DNA from: Patiria pectinifera
Taxonomy: Eukaryota; Echinodermata; Asteroidea; Valvatida; Asterinidae
Assembly (NCBI GenBank): GCA_029964075.1
Contig: CM057129.1
Location: forward strand, 22,497,430 to 22,561,429
DNA length: 64,000 nucleotides
Reading direction: 5' to 3'
The first letter of the stretch is position 1. Each line of letters begins with the position of its first letter. The notes below the pieces were generated by a model. It had not been told where the DNA came from and searched no databases. It saw only the letters and a list, made by a program, of their open reading frames with translations. The position numbers and the translations under genes were made by a program. This document shows, piece by piece, positions 36,901-47,390 of the stretch.

Positions 36901-39900
36901 GCTGCAGCCCGGCGCCTGGCCCTCCCAGGAACAGCTTGCCAGCCTCTGCCAGAACGTCGTCCACGACTTCAGCCTGTGCATGTACCACACCCTGACCCAG
37001 CGGGGCGCCCCCCGACCCAGGGGGGCTAACCCCTTACCCAGGGGGGCTGACACCCCCAGGGAGTCCACCACCATGTCTGACGATATGGTCTTCAAGCTGT
37101 TCAGCATGACCATGATGACAATTTACAAACTGAAGAAAACAGGTAGGAAAATAACAAAATATGAATTCGGTTCTGATCCCCATTTCATGGCACTGCAAAG
37201 CACACAGTTTCTTTGCAAACAGAGCCACAAACCCTTTCTTGGAGTTGATACAACACTAACATCAAAAGCAGAGAGTGCTTCAAGATATAGTCCATCATTT
37301 GTAATTTGTGCATTTTGTTCGCTTGAAGCAACAAAAGTGCTCAAAATCTAAAGAAGAGTACTGAACAACTAACCTGATGAAGTTTTAGCTCAGCTTCAGC
37401 TGTATATTCCAAGAAAAACAGCATTCTAGGATCTCAATTTCAAATCAAAAGTTGCTGAATCATGTTTTGAATTGGGCCTGAATTCAGCGTCTGATACACG
37501 TTCTCACTGAGCCGATTGCAGCTACGCGATGTCGCGCACTGATCCAACGAATTATAGCAGCCAAAACGTACTACTAACGGAAATTTCCGACGGTGCGTCT
37601 TAAGAAACACCGTTGGAAAGGCCTTCTTTCGTTGATTACTTCAAAATGACAGCTTGCCAGAAAGAATAATTTCACAGGGAGTTTAGTCCCCTTACTATCT
37701 TTCAACCAAGTATGTTTTCCAATAATAATTACGCCAGTTACTTTTCGGATAGCTGCAAATGATGGACTATAGCTTTAAACTAGAGATGCAACACTAGAAA
37801 TCACCGTGCACGCACAAGCATTAGCATACATCTGTACCATAAAATATGCTGGACTAGTGATTGACTTGTGATTTGACGTGTTGTTGGCTTGTGATTGACT
37901 TTTGATTGACTTGTCATTTGTCTATAAATAATGAATGAAAAATTGACTTGTGACTGACTTGATTTATGATTGACTGACTTGTGATTGACGTGTGACTGTA
38001 TTTTGATGGACTTGTGATTGACTTGTGATTGACTTTTAATTTTTCTTCTGATTGACTTGTGATGGACATGCAATAGACTTGCAATTGGATTACGGTTGAC
38101 TTGTGATTGACTAGCCATTTGTCTTGTGATTAATTGTGATCCACTTACTTATGATTGACCAGCCATTTGTCTTGTGATTAATTGTGATCCACTTATGATT
38201 GACCAGCCATTTGTTTTGTGATTAATTGTGATCCACTTACTTATGATTGACCAGCCATTTGTCTTGTGATTAATTGTGATCCACTTATGATTGACCAGCC
38301 ATTTGTCTTGTGATTAATTGTGATCCACTTATGATTGACCAGCCATTTGTTTTGTGATTAATTGTGATCCACTTACTTATGATTGACCAGCCATTTGTCT
38401 TGTGATTAATTGTGATCCACTTATGATTGACCAGCCATTTGTTTTGTGATTAATTGTGATCCACTTACTTATGATTGACCAGCCATTTGTCTTGTGATTA
38501 ATTGTGATCCACTTATGATTGACCAGCCATTTGTCTTGTGATTTACTTGTAATCAACTTGTGATTGACTTATGATCGACTTATTTTGTCTTGTGATGAGT
38601 TGATAACAACACTGCATCCTCCCACAGATCGTAAGTGGGTCTCGGCCGCTATCGCCTTCATGCTGGCCATGTTCACTCATCTCCTGACGCACGTCAACGA
38701 GCGACTGCAGAGCGCCCTCTACGAGGCCCAGCACCCGAGACAAATCGGTGATGACGAGGATGACAGCTCAGGTGAGGGAAACCAGTGATGAGCGGGAACC
38801 TGTGAAGAGGGATTTTGCCAAAGCGCAATCTATCTCTGTCAAGTCATTAAACAACAGACCACGTCAAAAACTTGAAAAATGAAGAAATTCACTTACTGTG
38901 AAATTTGAGGTAACAATTTTGCTCTAGCAAGATACTAGAGGCGAAAAATCAAAGTGCGCCGCGTTAGGGGCCACGCCACGTTAGGGGACATCAGCAATAG
39001 TTTTGTTAAGCAATTCATTTCTGTGCTTAGCAAACTTCTGTACGAAGCAGCTCCAGTGAATAGAACACTTATCATCATACCTGTCTTTCTATCTTCCTGT
39101 CCCCAATCCAGATGAGAGCAGTAGTCAGACAGATGAGTCGGGTAATGAGCAACGTAGCCTGGCTGGTACCCTGACTCCAACCCATAGTCAAGAGGTCGAG
39201 AGCTCAGGGACCTGCAGCGATGGCACAGTCAAGCATCCCCCACACAAGGTCAGTTTGGAGCAAGTTTGAACGAGAAGTATAGCTAACCGTAGTTACAACT
39301 GTCTTCACTCGAACCAACACTACAGTAGTTAACTATAGGGGCTATAGTAATACTAGTCTAGTAAAATACACTATATTAAAATTTAATCCAAGAATCATCC
39401 AAATTGATTTCTAATATGTACAAGTCACGGCTCTCTTTTTTTGATACAAATATTGTCTGTTGCAGGACAAGCGTCGTAAACCCTTGAATAGGCTCCGACG
39501 CAGACGGCGCCCTCTACAAGAGGGCCGGCCCGAGAGCGAGGATTCAGACCTGAGCGAGGGCGCCCTGAGCGCCAGCGGAGGGTCGGACTTCAGCTCGTCG
39601 GACGGGGAGGGGTCAAGCGAGGGCGGGCTTCTGGCTCTGTCCGACAGTGACTACCTCATGGACAGCCAGGATCAAGAGGAGGAACAGACCCCAGGTCAGG
39701 GTTGTAATCAGGTCAATTACTAGTCAATCAAGTTAATCAAGTCCAGTTAAGTCAATTACTGGTCAATCACAAGATAATCACAAGCTTAAGATAAGGCCAA
39801 AAAGAAAAAAGTCTCCGGTTTCTGGTATGGAGCTTGCCCAAAAAGTGGTGCGGCGACGCGTTTTTTTTGTTTTTTTTTACCTGATTTTTTTGCTTCAAAT

Positions 39901-42900
39901 GTCGGCTGATGACTACAAATTGTGCCCGACTAAACTTAATGCAAATATATGGGAGTCCAGAGAGGCCACATAAAGCTTATTCTCGACCATAACCCAATCT
40001 AAAAACACGTTAAAATTGTGCAGCAGCAGGATTCCAGTCAAACCAGTGAGTTTTGCGGTTTTGAGACATCATCTTTCATTAAAAAAAAAACTTTTTCATT
40101 TTGCCGACGCGCATGGCTACGGCGACGCGCGCGCATACCAGAAACCGGAGACTTTTTTTTTTGGCCTAAAAGACAGTTTTATTGTTTTCTAGTGTTGTTG
40201 AGATACTTGTAATGGATCACAAGTCCAGTCACAAGTTAATCACAAGTCCAGTCACAAGTCCAATCACAAGTCCAGTCACAAGTTAATCACAAGTCCAGTC
40301 ACAAGTTAATCACAAGTCCAGTCACAAGCAAATCACAAGTCCAGTCACAAGTTAATCACACGTCCAGTCACTAGTAAATCGCAAGTCCAGTCACAAGTCC
40401 AATCACAAGTCCAGTCACAAGTCCAATCACAAGTCTAGTCACAAAGTAAATCACAAGTCCAGTCACAAGTAAATCACAAGTCAGTTCACAAGTAACAGGA
40501 ATGAACAATAACAAGGATAACATTGCAATCAAAGCAATTGGAAGTCGATTGTTTTCTAGTCTTGTAGTCCTTGTGATGGATGGTTGATCAAAGGTACATC
40601 ACAAGCCCGGCCACAAGAAAATTACAAGTCAATTCACAAGTCCAGTCACAAGTTACACGGGACGAACAATAACAAAAGAATGCCTTTGTCACAGCTCATT
40701 TGGATGTCTTGTGAATTGAGATGGGACTGGATGACTTGTGATTTACTTGTGAATATTTGTGATCTATCACAAATTCCTCAACTACAACACTTGTTTTCTT
40801 ACCGCAGAGAAAGACAAAGAGAAGAAAGGGGACACCGAAAAGGCATCGAGTGAGAAGGAGCCTCCGACCCAAGCAGACAAAGGTAGAAGCTAACACAGCA
40901 CTGGAAATGTTGTAAATGTTAGAACCAAGTTTCACAACCAACCGGTTCTTTCAGAACCACACTTTTTCTCAAAAGCAAGGTTTCAAATCTTATCAAATCT
41001 GCCTGCTTGCAATGGCCAAGTTCGCGCAAGGACTATAGTTGACCAGTGGTTAACTAACGTTTGCCCGAACTCTGTCTAGTCGACGGTGGTTGACTACGCT
41101 AGTCGACTATTTGGAACCAGCCTACTGGGGTTGGTTGCTTCGCTGGTAACCAATAGCCGCGCGCATTCATAACGCTAGCAGAGAGCCAGAATCCAGAAGT
41201 TTTGCGATGACATTTTGACCAGCGTTTGACTAGAGACGTTCGCACGTTGCTATTAGTGCGCAGGCGTAAGGTACGTCACAAATCAACCACTAGTCGACTA
41301 ATGGTCCTTGCCCGAACTTGGCCCCTGATGAGGCTTAACCACACATTTGAAGTGTTATCCATACTCCACAGAAAATTACCTCAAAGGAATATGAAGTGTG
41401 GGTGTTAAAGGGAAGATACAACATTTGCAAACGTCAAAAAACGAAAGGATCAAATTATCACGAAATACCTTACTGGATTGTTAGGGAATGACAGTCTAAA
41501 TCATCCTGTAAAGTCATGGCTCCTGGTGTGCTGACATTTGCAAGAAAAATTGTATTTTTCCAAAGCTGGTCGGCCGACCAGCGTTGGAGAAAACTGGCTT
41601 TTTTCAAAAACTGCTCCTAATTTTTTTTTTTTTTAGTTATTCCGCATTTTCTTTGCAATTGATTACACACCTGTGAAGGGGTACAAACCTGATAGACTGA
41701 TTCTCTGACCTTACAATTCCCCAAAGTCTATAAATTGCTCCGTTTCATCTTAAGTGGGGTCAAGGAACCAGACTACAAGAACATGATAGGTTTTCTTGGT
41801 TTTTCCAGCACATACAAGCCCAAAACGTGAAACAAGTCAGTTTAACGATATTTGCTATAACATACTAATCCTCCAAATCCATTTAATTCTGAAAATTGCT
41901 GCAAAAGCAAATGTTGTACATTCCCTTTAAATCTATGGGCAAAAGTGGTTTTGCAAAACTTGAAGGGTTGTGAAGTGCAAAAGACAAGGGAGGGTATCAA
42001 ATAGGGCCTTGTGATGGGTGACTGTCATAAAAAGAAAACCACTCTTCAATCCAAAACTTTGACGACTCTTCTATTTTTCTAGTCAAGGAGTGGTCGACAA
42101 CGAGCCCAGTCTCCCTAGCCCAGAACCTGCGAGACATGTCCTCCCGTCTCCTGGCCCCCAGCCCGACGGGGTTCCTCAAGCGAAGCATCCGCCTGGCGCC
42201 AAGCTTTGATGCCTACGTCAAGGAGAGGCCAGAGTCTGTCAAGGATGCGGGGTCAGGAGGAGGGGAATCGGCGGGGGATGCTGTCAAGACGGAGGAGAAA
42301 ACAGGTGATGAGAAAAGCACAGTGTGGACCACTTCTTCGTAGCATTATAATTTGGGAGATGTTTTCGGTGCCCATTGGACAGGGGTAATAATGATGCAGT
42401 ACATGATAGGTGGTAATGATATAAGAGATATATGCATTTCATGAGTATACATGTTATTATCCATGTCCAATAAGAACACCTTGTTGATTGGTTGGAATTC
42501 ATTGAATTTATGACGCTAGGTGTTGAGACCGCCGGCCAATCAGACGCCTCAAGAGAAGATGCAGACAGCAAGCCCTACCCGCTGGACCTTCAGATTAAGG
42601 TCCTGAATGAGGAACGACTCCTGGGCACGGTCAAGCTCATCACTGATTGGCTGAGGGGAAACAGTGATGTCATCACTACCACTGCGGAGGTAGGTCTCAC
42701 AGAATGATGGGTTCAGTCAAAGTGGAAGCCAGGGGGAGGAGGGGTTGGGTCGGGGGCAGGGGAAATGCAAGACACATCATAGAAGCTGTGTTACAACTGA
42801 TAATGTAGTAACCAACCGATAACGTATCACCAACCGATAATGTATCACAAATTGACCGATATTGTATCACTAACCGATAATGTACCAAAAATTGACTGAT

Positions 42901-45900
42901 AGTGTAGTAAAATTTGTATCCGATAATGTATCACGTGTCGACGGATAATGTAACTACAAAATAACTGTATCCGATAATGTATCACCACGGAACGGATACT
43001 GTATCAACCGATAATGTATCATAAATCAACCGATAATGTATCAGTATTGGGAAAAGGTGTACACAAATGTTTGTTTTATGTCCGATTATCCCGCCCCACG
43101 TTTTGACCAGGGAGGGGGGGGGTCTGGGCTAGTTGATCACCACCACCCCCCATTATTTTGTATTTAGAGAAAAAGGGCTTATTTTGAGGTATTTTCAAAC
43201 TTTCCAACCTGAAATGTATTAAATAGTATTGAGAAAGGGAGAAAAATACAAATAGCTTGAAAGGGGCTGGGACGTATGTAGCATGAAGAGCAACCCCAGT
43301 GTCATGTGGTCTCAGCAAGGCCCCCGCTTGTATTTCACGGCCAGGACTTTTTTTAGCTATCCCCATCCCCAAGTCCCCAGCGCAGATTTACGCTACTGTT
43401 GCAGGGCGGATCCAGGAATTTTCGCGGGAGGGTTCATCAGCAAAACAATCTGAATATGTACACAGGATTTATTTTTTTGGACACTTGGCCTCCGTAAAAT
43501 CAAAAACTTAGGAAGGGGTATCATTTTTCAATAGGGACGCTGTTCAAATTTGACAATTATTAACACTGGATTACAGAATGGTGTAAAAATATCCCTATCT
43601 AAGCTGCCTCCGTCCGTATTTTGAACAGGCGGACATTATACCAGTATTTTTTTGTTTGGGGGAGGGTCACAGCAGAGGGGTGCATTATTTTTAGGAATTT
43701 GTATGCAATTTGTTTTGGGACACAGCTGGGGACCCTCCACCCCGGATCCGCGCCTGTGTTGGCCTCAAGGAAGCGGCAGGCTCGTGGCGTTTGGACTCAA
43801 AACTGTGTGGGTTGAACAAACTTAAGTCAGTGGGTAGACAAATAACAAATGACGTCACATGCGAACGGTGCCCCGGGGCATTATTTTGTACGGTACAGTA
43901 ATATTTTGTACGGTACAGTAAAATTGTGTACCTGATTGTAGGATTTTATCAGCGTTCCCGTTGAAAATATGGCACGACACCCCCTCCCCCTCATCGACCC
44001 CTCCCCTCATCCCCCTCCCCCTCACCCCCCATCCCCCACTAAATGAGCAGTAATGTTGTGATTGTGCCCTTTCTGTAAGAAAAAAATATCAACGGGGGTC
44101 GACAAGGGACCCATGAAGCTTGATCGCATCTAGACTATCTTCGACGATTGCCGCCTAAATCCGGTAAACTTGTTACATTGTATCTTTTGTGACAGCTCAA
44201 GTTACATGATCATTTCAGATGGTAGTTTTGCTATACACATGCCTCGCCACTTGTATGTGTTCCCGGTTCATGCACAGCGCGTATTTTGAATGATGCAAAG
44301 TTATTGGGGGAGGGAATAGTCTGGGAGACCATCGCAAGTTAAATTGAACGTATGCGCGCGCCGACGTTGCCTGACGCTCATGTAAAGACGCTGCTGCTAA
44401 TAGCCACATTCTGGCACATTCTGGAAGTGGTGTGGAACCTTGCGCGCGAACCAGTACAGTACAGTACGCACATGCTGTGTCCCGTCCATTGATCTCCATA
44501 CGGGGATCAATGGTCCCGTACGTCCATGGGGCTCTCAAAAGTGGTAAAACTCGCCCTCTTGTGTCGCAGCACGGAGCCCATGTGGAGGTTAAATGTCCGG
44601 AGAAAAGAATTTGTCCACATTTCGGCGCGGATGTGCGAGTGCAGTTCCCCCCCCCCCCCTTGACATCAAAAGCTGGATACGCCACTAGCCTAGGCCCACT
44701 TGGAAGTAGAGCGTCTCCAAACCAGAGCAACTCCCTACCTCCCAAAATAAAAAAAAACCCATATTCTTAATGATAAACTTTCTCGAGTGGGGACTTATCA
44801 TAGTAAAGGCACTTATTAGACTTTAAATAATTTGCAATATTTCCACCTTTTTCCAATACTGATACATTATCGGTTGATTGTTGATACATTATCGGTTGAT
44901 ACAGTATCCGTTCCGTGGTGATACATTATCGGATACAGTTATTTTGTAGTTACATTATCCGTCGACACGTGATACATTATCGGATACAAATTTTACTACA
45001 CTATCAGTCAATTTTTGGTACATTATCGGTTAGTGATACAATATCGGTCAATTTGTGATACATTATCGGTTGGTGATACGTTATCGGTTGGTTACTACAT
45101 TATCAGTTGTAACAAGCTGTTCTATTGTCAGTTGGCGGACAAATAATTTTTTGCCCCGAACTTCACACGTGTATTTAGACACCCCCCCCCCTCCCAAAAA
45201 AAACTCATGGATGTTGTGTGTTTTTGTGTAAAATACCAAGAATTTATATCAAAGGTTTTCCTCCCACATCAAATGCTTTGCAATTCTTCAATGTTTTCTG
45301 TCCACATGTTTCTTCATTCTTACATGCTACAGTGTCATGTACATTATTTGAACCATTACTGGTTTCATGACCAGAAGTAGATAAAATATAATTTTCATGT
45401 TTTGTTTTTCACTCAGAACACTCAGATGCTTTGGTCCAAGCTAGCCTTGCTACTGAATCAGCTGCCACGAGTTGAAGATATTTGCTCCAATGGTAGGACA
45501 TGCTAGCTAGGAGTTTTTTCCGAAATTTCCGAATTGTTGGCTTCATTCTGTTTGAGAAACATCCAATCCTATCTTTATGTGACCACAGTTTCAATTAAAA
45601 AAAAAATTGGTATTGAAAGTTTTTTAATTGTTCTCAATCCAGATATGAAGCCGAAGCTGGGGACAATACTGCAATTTGGAAAAGCCCCTAAGCTCTGTTT
45701 CAGTAGTTCCAGTTCTTGCTATCTTTATGTGATAACAGTTTTGATTTAAAAAAAAAAAGAAAAAATATTTGGCATTGAAAGCTTCTAAATTGTTCTCAAT
45801 CCAGATGGGGGCAATACCGCAATTTGGAAAAGCCCCTCAGCTCTGTTCCAGTAGTTATTGATCCTTTTCCAGTTCTTGTCAGTGACCCGACAGAAACACA

Positions 45901-46316
45901 TTAGACATTGGACATATTGTATATTTTGTCTATGGAAGATTTGAGAATGCTGTTCAATGCCAGTGTAACTTCATGCTTCCAGAATACAAAACTGACCCTC
46001 CTTTTTTTCCCCAAAGGCTGTCTATCTGACTTGTTCAACTTTTTTAACACCAAATTCACAACATCAGTTTAGTTATCGTCTGTGTCTCGCTTTGACATTT
46101 GTCCCACTGTTTCACTGGTTTCCAACAGAATGGTGCAAGTCTTCAGAGGCTCTTGAGGCAATCACCGGTAGCCTGCAGGCAACCCCTGGTGCTTGGCAAC
46201 AAGTCATCCCACTGACTGAGGATGTGGCTGTGATGAGGCTGCCCTCGCTTGGTGACACCCAGAAGGTCATGGCCTTTGACCTGCACATGACCCACGACCT
46301 CACTGAGCGAGACGAG
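27987..46316 (+). CDS. SMG5: SMG5 nonsense-mediated decay factor (first 16 exons; 3' end missing)
   Basis: Exons 27987-28060, 31669-31767, 32333-32456, 33315-33477, 34228-34320, 35012-35180, 36024-36149, 36850-37142, 38628-38771, 39112-39248, 39466-39694, 40808-40882, 42083-42304, 42520-42689, 45417-45492 and 46129-46316 splice in phase to 794 residues. The ATG has an ideal context (A at -3, G at +4) and an in-frame TAG two codons upstream. Diagnostic matches to human SMG5: TKRIYR (21-26), LMFLQPVDYGRKAEELLWRK (residues 66-85), ECAYHTHL, WAEKACHRCLIYLGDL (169-184), AERFYHQAL and GMPHNQLGTLAG (TPR-like, about 199-227), SAAIAFMLAMFTHLLTHVN (386-404), an acidic/basic linker with RLRRRRRPLQ and DSDLSEGALS (about 482-507), and RLAPSF (608-613). 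SMG5 works with SMG7 to bind phosphorylated UPF1 and recruit PP2A and decay enzymes in the cytoplasm. Residues 20-380 form the 14-3-3-like/EST1 domain. The coiled coil and C-terminal PIN domain (about 230 residues in human) are not found. Confidence 0.96.
28548..28790. repeat. Fold-back element with perfect 33-bp arms
   Basis: 28548-28580 and 28758-28790 are exact reverse complements containing CATTTTGAATGTGAC. Inside them a second pair (TATGCAAATTGCTTG, GCAAATGCGACGGCTGTTTC) also faces its complement. The loop of about 60 bp holds GGGGGCCACGTGCACTG. In SMG5 intron 1. Confidence 0.8.
29236..30888. mobile_element. AGGYAGTG-TIR element, second copy (inverted, interrupted)
   Basis: Reverse-oriented homologue of 10965-11534, with the same ends (GGCAGTGTATATTTTGCCGG at the left, CTCCGGCAAAATATCCACTA at the right), the same internal SINE (30505-30745, minus) and an ATTTTTTT duplication on both sides. 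It is split by a 1082-bp insertion (29313-30394). In SMG5 intron 1. Confidence 0.8.
29313..30394. mobile_element. Nested transposon inserted in the TIR element
   Basis: Ends TGTCGAGCGCAAAGTGAGTC and the reverse complement of TGTCGAGCGCAATGTGAGTC. Both continue into tandem GCGCAAGTTTAAACTTGCGC palindromes, giving inverted repeats of roughly 70 bp. Flanked by CAGT (29309-29312, 30395-30398). The undisrupted copy at 11445-11465 gives the empty site with a single CAGT. The interior (29460-30300) is very AT-rich and non-coding. Confidence 0.85.
33671..33950 (-). repeat. tRNA-derived SINE (AGAATATTCTGGGG type), copy 2
   Basis: Matches copy 1 at 21656-21925 from its ATT-rich tail through TTCTGGTAATGAAACCAAGG, AGAATATTCTGGGGAAAACC and the tRNA-like head with AATCAAACCCGGGTCACAGC. 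In SMG5 intron 4 (33478-34227). Confidence 0.75.
34500..34620 (-). repeat. tRNA-like SINE head
   Basis: On the minus strand TGCTCGGTGATCAATCAGTA serves as A box and GTGGGTTCAAGTCCCGAC as B box. The spacing exceeds that of a normal tRNA and the acceptor arms do not pair convincingly. Treated as a SINE head, not a tRNA gene. In SMG5 intron 5. Confidence 0.5.
35460..35598. mobile_element. 139-bp hairpin MITE (TTGCGGTAGCACC ends)
   Basis: 23-bp inverted ends with one mismatch (35460-35482 and 35576-35598). An inner palindrome GGTTCTGAAAAGAACCGG lies in the middle. In SMG5 intron 6. Confidence 0.75.
37485..37775. repeat. Dispersed repeat with GACTATAGCTTTAAA end
   Basis: Contains CGGTGCGTCTTAAGAAACAC, AAAGGCCTTCTTTCGTTGAT, AGTTTAGTCCCCTTACTATC and ends AATGATGGACTATAGCTTTA. 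The same blocks in reverse order and orientation occupy 63796-64000. In SMG5 intron 8. Confidence 0.7.
37850..38590 (+). repeat. CTTGTGA minisatellite with 44/48-bp higher-order array (copy D)
   Basis: The first 250 bp are loose GACTTGTGATTGACTT repeats. From about 38104 to 38543 there are ten tandem units of 44 or 48 bp (GATTGACCAGCCATTTGTCT, then GTGATTAATTGTGATCCACT). The extra ACTT of the 48-bp form alternates with the 44-bp form in most of the array, and most long units carry T where short ones carry C (TGTTTTG versus TGTCTTG). It fills SMG5 intron 8 to within 40 bp of exon 9. Confidence 0.85.
39795..40166. mobile_element. TAA-flanked MITE, copy 2
   Basis: A 372-bp homologue of 15968-16313 with better ends: AAAGTCTCCGGTTTCTGGTA at the left and TACCAGAAACCGGAGACTTT at the right. 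GGCC is at both outer ends and TAA duplications at 39792-39794 and 40167-40169. It lies in SMG5 intron 11, at the left edge of a CTTGTGA repeat copy. Confidence 0.9.
40203..40790. repeat. CTTGTGA fold-back family, copy C
   Basis: Left arm 40203-40500 is about 13 units of AATCACAAGTCCAGTCACAA, followed by cores at 40502 and 40664 (GAACAATAACAAAAGAATGC). The right arm is in the opposite sense (GACTTGTGATTTACTTGTGA, to about 40790). Similar left-arm words at 39720-39790 lie across the TAA MITE. Ends 17 bp before SMG5 exon 12. Confidence 0.75.
41409..41926. mobile_element. TTAA-flanked MITE, copy 2
   Basis: A 518-bp element with ends AGGGAAGATACAACATTTGC and the reverse complement of AGGGAATGTACAACATTTGC, TTAA at 41405-41408 and 41927-41930. 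In SMG5 intron 12. Confidence 0.88.
42789..45114. mobile_element. 2.3-kb element with 270-bp inverted ends of CCGATAATGTATCA repeats
   Basis: Left inverted repeat 42789-43059, right 44845-45114, nearly identical over their whole length. Each consists of about 12 irregularly spaced copies of CCGATAATGTATCA with variants such as CGGATACTGTATCA. Outer ends are TGTTACAACTGATAATG. AGCTG is duplicated at 42784-42788 and 45115-45119. The interior of 1.8 kb has C-rich runs (43975-44035) and HAT-like words (GGCGGATCCAGGAATTTT, GGATACGCCACTAG) but no transposase frame. It occupies most of SMG5 intron 14. Confidence 0.88.
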
Positions 46317-47390
46317 GTGAGAACATAGAGAGTTTTTGAAATCCTGGCTTCATCTCAAGCTTTGGCTTCTTATCTAGTTTCAAAATCACATGGAAGCCTT
46401 TTGGAGGATTTTGAAGGGTTGAGGCTGACTGTCATAAAAGTGTGGGTTGATTTTGGAGGATGCATTGTGTCGAGTTTGTAGGCTGTACCCTGCTATGTTT
46501 ATGTTCAGCCATGCATAATTCCCTGCATTATGTTCAATATCATCCGCATTGCTTCTGAGTGTCATCGGCACTGCCTCAACCCATTTACAGTGATTGTTGG
46601 AGGATTTTGAAGGAATGAGGCAATGGTCACCCCTCCACTGAACAGATTCGAGAAATAATGGATGATTTTGGAGGATTGAGGTTGAATCAAATTTGTTTAC
46701 ATGGTGGCAATTGGAGGATATAGGATTGAGGATGGTTCCTAGCCAAAAGGGCCTAGGGGGTTAGTTTTATTGTCATATGGAAATACTCCAAACTTTGGCT
46801 TCATATTATATGCTTTTATGTTATGTTCCTGGACAAAATCATGACCCCATATTGAACCCAAGCCATATTGAACCCAAGCCCGCCAAGTAAGGGGCCTTAA
46901 ATCTCCTAGAGTCAAAGTTGGAAACAAAGCCAATGAGAAAATCCCCCATGAATGTGCAATTTGCTTGCATAAGATCATTTACTAGCAGTGACTAACAATG
47001 CAGTACAGCATGATCACAAAAGGTTACCACAGAGAAGACATTTTTTTTTTACAAAAAGCCGACATCTTAAAAAAAGAAGAAGAAGTCAACATTGGCATGC
47101 AAAACAAGTTTAGTCAGATATGTCGGTCCGCGCATAAGTAGTTTATCAGAGACTACTGTTTTGTATGGTATTGCATGTGAACAAGCCATGTGTGTAACTG
47201 CAGGACAATAATATGCAGGATATTGACTGTGACGTTTAATGTTTGGTGTCCCACGGACGTGCGTGCGCCACTCGCATTTGTTTATTGATAATCTGAATTG
47301 ATAACCACATCACCTTATGTTACTTCAATCAAAGTCACAATTGTAGATGAAAAAGTCAGCCATTTGGGTGAGTTTTTTTGTGGCTTCTGA

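Noticed and set aside
36731-37351. 206-codon frame taken as one gene
   Set aside because: Only 36850-37142 is SMG5 exon 8; the flanking parts are intron sequence that happens to stay open on both sides.
44215-44770. 176-codon minus-strand and 112-codon plus-strand frames inside the 2.3-kb element
   Set aside because: Overlapping opposite frames in C/G-rich text, with no resemblance to a transposase and no motif I recognise.
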